Assembly (NCBI GenBank): GCA_026120185.1
Contig: JANUWF010001640.1
Span: 723,501-787,500 of the forward strand
DNA: 64,000 nt
Direction of reading: 5' to 3'
Origin: Voacanga thouarsii
Taxonomy: Eukaryota > Streptophyta > Magnoliopsida > Gentianales > Apocynaceae
In this document: positions 1 to 10,948 of the stretch, in pieces
Numbering within the stretch: the stretch's first letter is position 1
Layout of the letters: each line of letters opens with the position of its first letter
Translations under genes and position numbers: made by a program
Notes under the pieces: model-generated
What the model was told of the DNA's origin: nothing
Databases searched by the model: none
What the model saw: only the letters and a program-made list of their open reading frames with translations

Positions 1-30
1 GCACAAATTTAGGCATTTTTCAAAGATTTT
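1..30 (+). repeat. Fragment of Ath-C 5' LTR left of the Ath-A insertion
   Basis: These 30 bases match the inside of the Ath-C 3' LTR near 27265-27295 and resume, after a 20-kb gap, at 20511. They are the piece of the Ath-C 5' LTR on the left of the Ath-A insertion. The last five bases (atttt, 26-30) pair with atttc at 20511-20515 as a TSD with one mismatch. Roughly the first 430 bp of this LTR must lie outside the window. Confidence 0.7.
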
Positions 31-1233
31 TTATGCGTAAATTTTGGGTGTATAAAAATCATCAATTTTAAATCTATTCTCTAGTCAAGTTTTAAGTAAA
101 ACATTAATCGAAAAATACACATATAAGTAAGTATACTCTTCGCGAGTATAGTATAGGGAATTAACGAGTATCGATCATTAAAGGAACAAGTACATACTAA
201 TCACTTTTCATTCATTGTTTAACCTAACAAATAAAGTAGTAAGATAAAAATAAGAAAAATAAATAAATATATACAACTCAAGGATGGAAAAGTATGTAAT
301 TAGACAAAAGCTTTTGAAAACATGATAATGAATCACTTAGCCAATATCACAATTAACTATTATCTTGGTCTCATGAAGGATTTAATATAGACCCACTTTG
401 TTTGCAATCCATGGAATCACTATCTTCTAGTTAAATTAGTGCACATTTTCTGTCTCGACTAACTTATCCAAAAGATGCATTAAAATCAATCCTCATATAA
501 GCCCCTATATTCTAGGTAATTTAAAAATATGAAATTAGTCAATGAATCCAAATTCTAGCAATTATCAATCAACCTTTGATTACCAATGTTCTAGACAATT
601 AACATATTTTCAAGCAAGTTAAGAGATAACACATATAAAACTAATTAATTAAAGTCATTACCAACATTTTTTTCAAGCAAGTTAATAACAAAAATCATTC
701 AACTAATTCTGTAAGAAAAAAAAATAACTAAATACCGAGATAATTAATAAATTGACCCCAGGACTAAATTACTCAATAAATCATAAATTATAAAAACAAT
801 GTCAAATTAAAATGGACATATTGAATACATGATAGTTTAAGGGAAAAAAAAACAAAGGTAAAAGAAAGCACTCATATACAAGTCTATTTCTTCCTCCTTG
901 AAGACTCTCTTAAACATCCTTCCTTAACTTGGGGAATTCTCCTTCAATGAGTAATTGAGAATTTTTACGTATGAATCCACCTCTTTCTATGTATCCCCTT
1001 CAACCCTTATGTTTTCTTCTACTTTTATAGGCCTCTTAGATGCTAAATTCGTGGCTGAGGAAGTCTTGGCCAAGTAGGAGTAGGAAAATACCAAAATCAT
1101 TGGATATTTCTTAGTTACGTGCACAGAATATTTGCCCTCCAGAGCATACCTAGCGCCAGGTACCTTCAACATACCCAGCGCCAGGTGCATTTGATTCCTC
1201 CTTTGCTTTTTGCTCTATTTTTTGTCTTTTCTC
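31..1233 (-). repeat. Ath-A 3' LTR, distal part
   Basis: This is the reverse complement of the Ath-C LTR. The block starting tgcgtaaattttgggtg mirrors the LTR end at 21555-21581 and 28320-28343. The segment runs until NA-D interrupts it at 1234. It contains two GGCGCC-centred dyads, acctagcgccaggtacc and acccagcgccaggtgc, near 1147-1190. The LTR resumes at 7414. Confidence 0.8.
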
Positions 1234-2759
1234 TTATGTGTTCGGACTTAGGTATAAAAATCATACAAATACTAAGCACATTCCCAATCAAATTTAAATT
1301 AAAACGTTCAACCCAAATCACATACATGAGCAAGCATACTCATCATTAACCGAGCATGGGGTTCAAACGAGTGTCGATCCTCCAAGAACAAGTAGACATT
1401 AATCACCTTTCTTTTATTATTTAACCGACTCAATAAAGTGAAAAAGAAACAAAATAAACCAAAGAAAATAAAAATAAAAATATATATACATGTCAAGGAT
1501 GAAGAAGTATGTAACTCAAACCATTGTTTAGACAAACATAATCTTAAAGTACCCAACCATTATCATAACTAATCATTCTCTTGGCACCATGAAGGATAAA
1601 GGTAAATTAGCATCACTAGGTCTATCTCAACTAATTACTACCTTCTAGATAAATTAGCATCACTTGGTTTTTCTCAACTAATTCATCCACAAGATGCATT
1701 AAACACAATCCTTGATTAAATTTTTCTTGGTTTGGCTAATTTAAAACATGAAATTAATCAATGAATCTTTAGTCTGGCAAACATCAATTAACCTTTAATT
1801 ACTCAATCCTCAGCAATTAACCTCTTTGGTCTAGCAAGTTAACAACCAATAAATATGAAATTAATCAATTAGAACTACCATCAACCTCTTTGGTCTAGCA
1901 AGTAAATGAAAAGAAACAACCAATTAATCTCATAATACGCCTAAGTAATTAAATACCAAGAAGAACAATCAATTAATCAAAAGATCAAATAACTCTAAGA
2001 ATCACGAATATCTAAAACAATGTCAAATTACAATAAAACAATTAACATATCATTGTTCAAGAAAAAGAAAACAAAGTAAAAGAAAGCACTCATAGACAAG
2101 CCTCCTTCTTCTTCCTTTGAAGACCTTCTTGCACAACCCTCCTTGAACTTGAAGTATTCCTCCTTTGATTGAGTGATTTTCTATGATGATCAATGAATTC
2201 TCCTCTCTTCCCTTGTGTTTTTCATCTATTTATAGGATTAGGAAGTTCCTAAACTCATAAGTACAAAGTTCTTGGCTGAGTAGAAGTTGGAAGATACTAA
2301 AACTCCGCAGATTACCAAAAATCGCGTAGAAAAAATCAAGGACCGCCTTAGCTTCAGGGCACAGCCGGCACCACCTTGACTCTCGGAGCCGGCGCCGGTT
2401 GTGTTTTGTTCCTCCACTCATTTGTCGATTTTTCTTCGAATTTTGCACAATGTGTTCCAGAATGTAGCCGGTGCCGGTTCCTGCTTCACAACCGGCGCCA
2501 CCTTGGTTCTATTCTGCTCTGTTTCAACAATTTTTCTATTGTCTCGAAGTTCATTTCAACAGTGCATGGCCAGCACTTGTTCTCCTTTGTTTTGAGACTT
2601 TTTTATTTCGTTTTACCCTAAAAATCTGAAATAAAGAACAAAATACCTTTCCAAGGGTAAAATCTCAAATATGAAGCAATATGACTAGTTATTGAACAAA
2701 ATGTATTACAAATGAACCTCAAATAATTAGGAAAAACATGACTAATTTAGCCGCTATCA
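1234..2759 (-). repeat. NA-D 3' LTR
   Basis: About 1.53 kb, closely matching 5955-7413 throughout (for example tgtgttcggactt near the left end and gaccgccttagcttca near 2341 and 7000). It carries five GGCGCC-type motifs between about 2350 and 2580, including gagccggcgccggttg and gtagccggtgccggttcc. It is about 70 bp longer than the 5' copy, mostly from an extra stretch near 1820-1880. No coding potential is seen. Confidence 0.85.
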
Positions 2760-2800
2760 TATTCTCCCACACTTAGCTCTTTGCGTGTCCTCAAGCAAAG
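2760..2800 (-). promoter_or_regulatory. NA-D 3' polypurine tract with adjoining hairpin
   Basis: Read on the minus strand this is a dyad, ctttgcttgaggacacgcaaag, followed by agtgtgggag immediately before the 3' LTR. The purine run is in the place where plus-strand DNA synthesis is primed in LTR elements. The same hairpin-plus-purine arrangement occurs at the 3' ends of Ath-A, Ath-B and Ath-C. Confidence 0.6.
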
Positions 2801-4827
2801 TATCAAGAACAAGTAGGAAAACACAAGGTTAAATCCATCACTCAATCAATTTCCAAACCATATCTTCAGTGCTTTCTTCATTCAAGAACATAAAACACAT
2901 GCTACTACATCTTTCATAACTAATACAAGACTCGTGTAAGTGATAAATAACTCAGTAGAACCATCACAATACTTAATAATATTCTCAAACCATTGGAAAG
3001 AATTTTGTTTAAAAAGAATATGCATTCCATATGCTTACTCTTCATACACTCTCTCTACTAATCCGAGACACATCATATTCTACTTAGATCAAGTAGGACT
3101 TCTAAGCTTGTAATGTAACGCTAAAGGTTTGTAATGTACCTTATCAAACAAAGGATATAGGAGAATCAAAAGTCAAAGAAAAACTAAGAGTTAGCAAGAA
3201 AAGGATAAACAAATTGAATCAATAATTTTCAACTCTTCTTCCTCTCCTATTCCAAAAATGAATCAAACCATAACCTCATATAACAATTACAACTCCACTC
3301 AAGCAAATCCTGCATTTTTCTCTTTTTCTTTCAACTCTTCTTTTCATCAACTCTTTTTTCACAAGATCACTCAAATTTCCAGCAATGGTGTCAAGATTTA
3401 AGATGAACTTAATTTGTGCAGTTCAATCACCATCCCTTTTGTGATCTTTTCTTTTCTTCTTTTCTTTTCTTCTTTTCTTTTCTTTCACTCCTCTCTTGTT
3501 TTCACTACTGCTTTTCTTTTCTTTCTCAATTTCTTTCTTTCCATATTTTCTAGCAGCTATTTCGTTTCTTCTCTTATTTTCAATCTCTATTTTTTTTCTC
3601 TTTTTCTTCTCTTTCTTTTCTTTTTCCAACTCACACAACCATTGATACATGACTGAAAGTAACAAGTCATGATCTTTCTCCAAGTATTCTTCCTCAAAAT
3701 TCTCTTACATATACTTTCATCCATCAAGAGCATAAAGATTTGAAAAATTATTCAAATTCTGAGAAACAAGCAATGGACAAAGTATTTTAATAGGTTTTAA
3801 AGAAAGAAATCAACCATTTAGGCTCCAAATAGGCACTAGGGAAAATATAACAATAGGTAGGCTTGAAAAGCTCAAACTATCCAAAGAAGGCCTATTACTG
3901 TCATCTCTAAGTTAAATCATGAATGTCTTTCTTATTTTGCCTCGAGAGGTATTCAAGTAAGTTCTAGAATGCTCCATGAATTGTAGTAGAAAGACAAGGT
4001 TTAAGAACAATGTAGAGCATTTGATCAAGAAATACTTTGTCTAAGTGCATGCAAAAAGTCATGCATAAGCCATAAATGATCTAGAACATATGCTCTATAA
4101 TCCATCATAATGACCTGCATTAAAAATATAGCTTGAAATCTCAAAGAGAGTCAGAAAAATTTGAAAATTTTGCTCACAAGAAGAAGGAAAGTATAAAAGA
4201 ATGATGCATAGAAGAATTTTCAATCGAATCACTCCCCCACACTTAAACTGGACATTGTCCTCAATGGTCAAATAAATATAACAAGAACAAACAATACCAT
4301 AGGACCAAAAATATAAAGGAGAAGAGATAAGAAAGACAATACTTCCATATATTGTGCAATGTGCTAAAATCAATGAAAATTTGGGCAAAGTATATCCCCA
4401 AACCACTCCCCTATACTTAAATTGGACAATGTCCCCATTGACAAAAAATAAACATAAGAACGCATCTCCAAAGGGACGAAATAATAAGGGGTTAGAAAGT
4501 TTAAGTAATACTGCCCAAGTGAGATAATGCTCCAATAGATATCCAAACGTAAGGTACAGAGAAGGGATTGTCCAAGAAGGCTTTATTCCTATAAAACAAA
4601 ACACAAATACAAGCACAAGGAAAATAATAATAAAATAAAAACATACCTAAATAAAAGAAAACAAACTAAAGAAAAAGAATAAAACAATAAACAAATAAAA
4701 ATAAAACAAAAACTCTCTACACTCATCATGCTTCATCATCAAACTTTTTGAAAAGAAATTAAAGCTCAAAGTAGCAGATAGGCATACTGAATGTAGAAAG
4801 AATTGAGGATTTTGAAAAATAGAAGGT
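2801..4827 (-). other. NA-D non-coding interior with duplicated internal purine-tract segment
   Basis: No convincing protein is seen here. Stretches such as 3300-3640 are nearly pure pyrimidine on the + strand and create long low-complexity open frames that I do not call as genes. Two copies of a segment resembling the internal polypurine module of the Athila elements occur at 4231-4270 and 4401-4441 (on the minus strand, a ggacaatgtcc-type dyad followed by agtttaagtgtgggggagt). The open frame of 173 codons at 4095-4616 merely translates across both copies and has no other support. Confidence 0.6.
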
Positions 4828-5560
4828 TCATGAAAATAATTTTTTCTCACTAAAGCAAAACACATAAACCTCTTTCTCTAACATTTCTTTAGACACACAA
4901 ATATTGTTGTCAACATATAAGTGCACATGGTTTCTAAATAATGCATCAAGCTTGAAATCACTGATTATCCCTTCAAAAGAATGTTCATAATTAGAATTCC
5001 CCTTTAAACTCAGTATTTGAGTTCTTAAAGATGAGATCAAGAAATCCTTACTTTTCAAGGCATGGTCTACAAAAACTAAGTTACCACCCTGAAATTGGGG
5101 TGAAGGGTAGAATTCGTCAATATCCTCAAAGGGTTTCTTATGATGTAGCGTTGAAAGATCCAACTCCTTGAGGCATGATAAATTTAACATAGCATCATTT
5201 GGACCCTTGTTCTCCAAAAATTGAGAGGAACCTAAAAAAAATCATGTGATAAAGAGATATTAGAATTATTAGCACGTAGAATAGAATTGAATACCTCCCT
5301 TTCCATAGTGGACAATTGGTCCACATATCCTCTCTCCTTTCCTTGGAGATTCTCTTGTTCAAGCATATGGGCCTTTATGGCATCCTCAACCAACTTAACT
5401 AGTTGTGTTCTTTGATTGCTCAATTGTAGAAATGCTTCTTCATGCTACTGAACAAATGAATTTGTATTGGCAACAAAAGAATTCACCAAAGTTATTAATG
5501 ACGTCTCACTAAGAACATCAATGCGAGCTTGTAATCTTCCCAATCTAGCATCATGGACAA
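4828..5560 (-). pseudogene. NA-D interior ORF, unrecognised, broken
   Basis: A minus-strand reading frame spread over three open pieces (about 5445-5560, 5232-5423 and 4828-5217). They are separated by a stop near 5443 and a frameshift between about 5217 and 5232. The upstream part is rich in Leu, Glu, Gln and Arg with a heptad-like pattern (for example TQLVKLVEDAIKAHMLEQEN), suggesting a coiled coil. The downstream part contains acidic and Phe/Tyr-rich stretches such as EDIDEFYPSPQFQGG. It sits where gag would be expected, directly after the primer site and a pyrimidine-rich leader. It may be a diverged gag C-terminal region or a captured sequence. I do not recognise a family and no catalytic motif is visible. 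Confidence 0.45.
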
Positions 5561-5930
5561 TTATTTTTGGGCACAAAATCAAAGGAGTTACGCAAAAACT
5601 TGATGATATCAACCTCGCATAAAAATAAAAAATAAAAACAAACAAAAATAATAGAGAAACAAAGAAAAGAAAAAAATAAAAAGGTAAAAGAAAAGAATCG
5701 AAAAAAATAAAGAAAAGAAAAAAAATAAACATTAGATATATTCATAAGCTACCTAAATAAAAAAGTTAGTGGTTTAGAATAGAACATGAAGTATGTTAGT
5801 CAATTAAGTCAAAGTTAATAAATTAGATTACAAGAGACAAAAGATGGCACCTTTTTGCAAAAAGAACAATTGTACAAATTTACATATTAACATGGTTAGA
5901 TCAACAAAATTCAAGCTTTCATGTTATTGT

Positions 5931-5948
5931 TCCCCGACAGAGGCACCA
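5931..5948 (-). promoter_or_regulatory. NA-D primer-binding site
   Basis: The minus-strand sequence tggtgcctctgtcgggga lies just inside the 5' LTR end (5955). It is a variant of the Athila/Tat-type site (tggcgccgttgccgggga) used to prime minus-strand DNA synthesis from a tRNA. Confidence 0.7.
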
Positions 5949-5954
5949 AAAACT

Positions 5955-7413
5955 TGATGTGTTCGGACTTCGGTCTAAAAATCATACAAAAACTAAGCAC
6001 ATCCCCAATCAAGTTTAAATTAAAACGTTCAACCCAAATCACACATATGAGAAAGCGTACTCATCAGTAACCAAGCATGGGGTTCAAACGAGTGTCGATC
6101 CTCCAAGAACAAGTAGACATTAATCACCTTTCTTTTATTGTTTAACCGACTCAATAAAGTGAAAAAGAAACAAAATAATACAAAGAAAATAAAAATAAAA
6201 ATATATACATGTCAATGATGAAGAAGTATGTAACTCAAACCATTGTTTAGACAAACATAATCTTAAAGTACCCAACCATTATCATAACTAATCATTCTCT
6301 TGGCACCATGAAGGATAAAGGTAAATTAGCATCACTTGGTCTATCTCAACAAATTACTACCTTCTAGATAAATTAGCATCACTTGGTTTTTCTCAACTAA
6401 TTCATCCACAAGATGCATTAAACACAATCCTTGATTAAATTTTCTTAGTCTGGCTAATTTAAAACATGAAATTAATCAATGAATCCTTAGTCTAGCAAAC
6501 ATCAATTAACCTTTAATTACTTAATCCTCAGCAATTAACCTCTTTGGTCTAGCAAGTTAATGAAAAGAAACAATCAAATAATCTCGTAATACGCGTAAGT
6601 AATTAAATACCAAGAAGAACAATCAATTAATCAAAAGATCAAATAAATCTAAGAATCACGAATATCTAAAACAATGTCAAATTACAATAAAACAATTAAC
6701 ATATCATTGTTCAAGAAAAAGAAAACAAAGTAAAAGAAAGCACTCATAGACAAGCCTCCTTCTTCTTCCTTTGAAGATCTTCTTGCACAACCCTCCTTGA
6801 ACTTGAAGAATTTCTCATTTGATTGAGTGATTTTCTATGATGATCAATGAATTCTCCTCTATTCCTTTGTGTTTTTCATCTATTTATAGTCTTAGGAAGT
6901 GCCTAAACTCGTAAGTACAAAGTTCTTGGCCGAGTAGAAGTTGGAAGATACTAAAACTCCGCAGATTACCAAAAACCGCGTAGAAAAAATCAAGGACCGC
7001 CTTAGCTTCAAGGCACAGCCGGCACCACCTTGACTCTCGGAGCCGGCGCTGGTTGTGTTCTGTTCCTCCACTCATTTGCCTATTTTTATTCGAATTTTGC
7101 ACAATGTGTTCCAGAATGCAGCCGGTGCCGATTCTAGCTTCACAACCGGCGCCACCTTGGTTCTATTCTGCTCTGTTTCAACAATTTTTCCGTCGCCTCA
7201 AAGTTCATTTCAACAGTGCACGGCCGGCGCTGGTTCTCCTTTGTTTTGCGACATTTTTATTTCGTTTTACCCTAAAAATCTGAAATAAAGAACAAAATAC
7301 CTTTCCAAGGGTAAAATCTCAAATATGAAGGAATATGACTAGTTATTAAACAAAATGTATTACAAATGAACCTCAAATAACTAGGAAAAACATGACTAAT
7401 TTAGCCCCTATCA
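5955..7413 (-). repeat. NA-D 5' LTR
   Basis: About 1.46 kb, the partner of 1234-2759. On the minus strand it begins TGATAGGGGC and ends ...ACATCA. GGCGCC-type motifs occur near 7018, 7040, 7121, 7146 and 7222. The high visible similarity to the 3' copy, with scattered substitutions and one gap of about 70 bp, indicates a younger insertion than its Ath-A host. Confidence 0.85.
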
Positions 7414-7745
7414 TTGTCCTTGGCAAACAGAATGGACTCAACGCCAGGTACACTTGTCAGACCTAGCACCAGGTCTGTTATGCTTTTGTGCTGAAAACTT
7501 CTCGAATTCTTCTTGCTAGACCGGAATGGACCTGGCGCCTGGTTCCTTAGCTGGGCCTAGCACTAAGTACATTCAGGAATTATGCACTTTCTACTCAAAT
7601 TTAACTTAAATCTCTACAAATTTTCCAAAAATACTTTTTACAAGCAAATGTCAAATAGGAAGGAATACACCTAGTTATTAGAACAAATGTATCTAAAAAC
7701 AACCTCAAATAACTAGAAAAATAATAGTAATTCTAGCCCCTATCT
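7414..7745 (-). repeat. Ath-A 3' LTR, proximal part
   Basis: The Ath-A 3' LTR resumes here after NA-D. It holds four more dyads of the CCTGGCGCCAGG type (acgccaggt, acctagcaccaggt, acctggcgcctggt, cctagcactaagt) spaced over about 140 bp. It ends at the element's outer purine tract near 7746, corresponding to the TGATAGGGGC start seen in Ath-C. Confidence 0.75.
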
Positions 7746-8996
7746 ATTCCCGCACACTTGAATATTTACTTGTCCTCAAGCAAGACTTTGTAGTCCAAGA
7801 AAAATCATTAAGAAAATACAAGTTCTTTCTCATTCAAAAATCCTTTACCATAACAAAGATCATGTCTTCCCTTCAAACTCTAGATACAACTCTTATCATT
7901 TATACCCTTTTGAAAATAATTCAAACCTTGAAACATTAGGCAAGACATCACAAAACTCTTGAAATCAAATTAATCAAGTGTATACCTTAGTCTAACAAAA
8001 TTATTTCACTCTTCAATTAAAAATATAAATAATATGAATCACCTAAGTCAAGCCATCTACGAACTCAAGCATTATAAATCCAAAATTCCACAACTTAAGT
8101 CATGATGTAAGGAAAGCACTACAATTTTTTCTCTCAATATTTTTTCTCAATGACTTAGGGATTTAATAGCATCAAGTACATGGATTTCTCTTCACACACA
8201 GTATTGGCCCCCTTTATAGTCATCACTCATTATTTTTTTTTTCAAACAATTCTTTCTTTCTTTCTCCACTCTTTCTTGCCCTTTTGCCTTCGGGATAGCC
8301 TCAAGAGAATGCACCGAATTCACTTGCTACTTCTCCCCATATTGACCCCCCTTTTCAGCTAAAAGTCTTCAATGATAATCAATAAGAGCATTTTTCAATT
8401 CACCTAATAATAGTGTTGCTTCCACTCATTGTTTTTCTCCAACTCAACTAAATTCCTTTTTTTTTTTCATAATTCTCTACAATCTTTCCTCTCAAAGATC
8501 TTTTCTCAACTCACAGTGTTCATCATAACTCAAAGCTAGCAAAAGTTAAACTTATAATATACGAGTTAGCCAATAAACTCTTCCTATATTCATCATATCC
8601 TTCATATTCAAACTAGATGAGTCAAATAACATTCAAATACTAATGCATAAACAAGATTAATCAAAATTCTCAAGTCTTGACAAATATCTTATCTAATAAA
8701 ATCAATTTCATCAAAATCCACCAAATGAATGACAAAATACATATCCATGTAAGAAAATGAATTACAACATTGCTTATGAAAACCACTGAAATTTTTGAAA
8801 AATTTTCACAAAAATGATATGGAAAAGTAATTCTTCAACCTCATCCCCCCCCCCCCCCAACATTTAAACTAGACATTATTCTCAATGGCCAAAGATAGAA
8901 TAATAGAAATACAGCCAAGAAGACCAAGATGAATAAAGTGAAGAAGATACTTCCACTACATCGTAGTGCCACTGTGTTTGAATCCACCACAAGGAA
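7746..8996 (-). other. Ath-A 3' non-coding region with two purine-tract modules
   Basis: Collinear with Ath-C 23830-26836 once the copia solo LTR in Ath-C is removed. The outer module at 7746-7790 reads, on the minus strand, cttgcttgaggacaag then a G-rich run next to the LTR. The inner module at about 8836-8895 holds the ggccattgagaataatgtc dyad remnant and a run of 14 G on the minus strand (14 C at 8845-8858). The minus strand of 8930-8996 matches the sequence after the integrase in Ath-C. No envelope-like protein is seen. Confidence 0.65.
8845..8858 (+). repeat. Homopolymer C14 (expanded G-run of the Ath-A inner purine tract)
   Basis: Fourteen consecutive C on the + strand, equal to the G-run of the inner polypurine module. 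The same position in Ath-C is gcggggga, so the run has expanded in Ath-A. Confidence 0.9.
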
Positions 8997-9235
8997 TGTG
9001 AAACCCCACCTAAAGCCAATCTTAGAGTACGGGGGTTGGGATGCATATCATATCCTTCTGCATAAAAATACACTTTTTGAAGGATTTTATATGCTTTAGA
9101 ATTGTGGTGTATAGGTTAAATGGCTTATTTATGCTTATCGGGTAGGAAGGGTAAAACGGTAAGTTTGCTTGAGGTCAAAATAGGAAGATGGCTTAAGGTT
9201 TAGAAAAGAAGAATATTTAGGTGAGAAAATAAGAA

Positions 9236-9306
9236 CAAGAGTTAGTGTAGTTAAGTGGTTAGAGCTTTGTGAATTAATCTCTAAAGTCATGAGTTCAAAT
9301 CCCAAC
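9236..9306 (+). other. tRNA-like / SINE-head-like sequence inside S1
   Basis: The stretch contains tagtgtagttaagtggttag, resembling an RNA polymerase III A box with D-arm, and about 45 bp later gagttcaaatccca, fitting the B-box pattern GTTCRANNCC. The spacing is right for a tRNA or tRNA-derived SINE head. Arm pairing is imperfect and no aminoacyl-accepting end is obvious, so it is a relic rather than a working tRNA gene. Confidence 0.45.
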
Positions 9307-10884
9307 ACTTAAGTTTTATTCATGATTATCTTAACTATATTTGAATTTTTGTTTTTCTTACATTCCTTAAAGATAGGAATGCTATCTTAAGGGAGACATG
9401 AAGAGAATGTCTTAATCATGTGATCATGTCCTAAAAAGAATTCTAGAGGAATTCTTGTTCCTTTATTATTTCTAGCCTTGTCCTAACATCTTCATTATTT
9501 AAATTGTCCCTAATCCATCAATCTCTTCTTTTAATTCCAAAAATTCTGTGATAATTCTTTAGCCTTGACATTAAAAAAAAAAACAGTCTTGAGGGGTAGG
9601 AGAATGGCTGAAAATAGGAGAGGAATTAGGATGGGTTCCCTAGAGAAATACATCACAATGGTTATACCTTCAATCCTACCTTCATTTTTGTTCATGGTTT
9701 TAGTGAAGGGAAATTTTGTAGAATTTTTGCAGAATGGCTTTCAAAAAATTCAGCCAATAATACTACCCATTTGCTGCCAGAAAAATGGTCATTTCATGTG
9801 AGCTTGAAGGCTGAAAATTCTGTGCATTTTTCGGACTGCACAAACTTTGCAAAATCAGAAAAATTCCTGCAGCAATTCGCGGCTTTTGAAGCTGTCTTTG
9901 GTCATCAAATCAGCTGGAACATCCTCTGTTTTTTTTTCCAGAAAGAAGGCTGGAAAACCACCCTTAAAAAACCCTCAAACACCCCCGAAAAATAGCAGCA
10001 AATTGGACCAATAAATGCAGGAAATTCTGCACCAAAAATCATCAACATTCAAAGCTCTTGAACAGTTGAAACCAGAAAATTTTCCTGCTTGGCCTCTCAA
10101 TGCCAAGGCCAAAAAACACCCTTTGAACCTTTGAAAATGGGACCTTGTTCAGCCATGGACGGATCATCTTTGGCCTCCACACTTACCTTGGGTGCTTGGA
10201 CTCCATGATCACACCTCAAAAAGCTCCTAAGATCACTCTATCCAAAACTCATTTGAACTTCAAATAATTCCAAATTTTTCTTGCACCATTAAAGCACTCT
10301 TGTAGCAAGTAATTAACCATAAATTTCTCTGCCATCATAAGCCATTTTTCGGCCAACTTAATAACTTGAACAGCCTCCATTCTTTGCACTTAGACTAGCA
10401 TGTTCAGCCAACACAATTGAAGAATAAAGAGACCTCCCATAATCAATCACCATTAGCTAATCTTCTACCTCAAACAACTCCTCATTTTCCTCCGTTTGAA
10501 TTTCAAAAAAAAACTAATCACTCTCTCTCCTTCTAGTTGAAAATTGAAACCCCTATCTACTCTAGGCCATTTGGGCAATAGCATTTCCAGAATTTCACAA
10601 GCTTCCTTCTCTCAAACTTTCTCAAAACACCAAGAACACACACTACACCTCTTCAAGCCTAAATCTATCCTAAACATCTCCAATCACTCTCAAATATTCT
10701 AGATCACTCATACGTAATCCCTAGACTTCATTTTTGGCCTTTATAATACAAAATCACACAAACTAGAATTTTTGAACGGATCAAAATCAGCTTTTTCCTT
10801 TAACGTCTCAAGAACATCGAAAAGGTAAAACAACAACAACCTTCTTGTTCTTCCTCTTCTATTCAATTCTTAATATTCCATCCT

Positions 10885-10889
<5 letters not shown>

Positions 10890-10946
<57 letters not shown>
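10890..10946 (+). repeat. (CT)n microsatellite in S1
   Basis: About 28 uninterrupted CT units inside solo LTR S1. Confidence 0.95.

Positions 10947-10948
<2 letters not shown>

Larger units (their letters stand above)
1234..7413 (-). mobile_element. NA-D: non-autonomous Athila-like LTR element
   Basis: Two long direct repeats (1234-2759 and 5955-7413) flank a 3.2-kb interior. The minus-strand primer-binding site is at 5931-5948 and polypurine tracts lie before the 3' LTR. The LTR starts TGATAGGGGC and is distantly like the Ath-A/Ath-C LTRs. The flanks are both Ath-A 3' LTR sequence, with a probable TSD (ttctc at 1229-1233, ttgtc at 7414-7418, one mismatch). The interior encodes no protease, RT or integrase, only an unrecognised coiled-coil-like ORF and long polypyrimidine stretches. 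By design or decay it must have depended on enzymes supplied by another element, most simply an Ath-A/Ath-C-like one; that is inference. Confidence 0.8.

Noticed and set aside
3414..3683. Open frames of 80-86 codons on both strands
   Set aside because: Low-complexity polypyrimidine/polypurine tract inside NA-D; translation is Ser/Phe/Leu or Lys/Glu-rich filler with no conserved block.
4095..4616. 173-codon minus-strand open frame that looks membrane-like
   Set aside because: It spans the two copies of the inner purine-tract segment of NA-D. The hydrophobic look comes from T-rich non-coding sequence, and related text in Ath-C (23836-24096) is also non-coding.
9565..9995. Overlapping open frames that might be a small host gene
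   Set aside because: They lie within solo LTR S1, lack a recognisable domain, and S1 boundaries with TSD include them.
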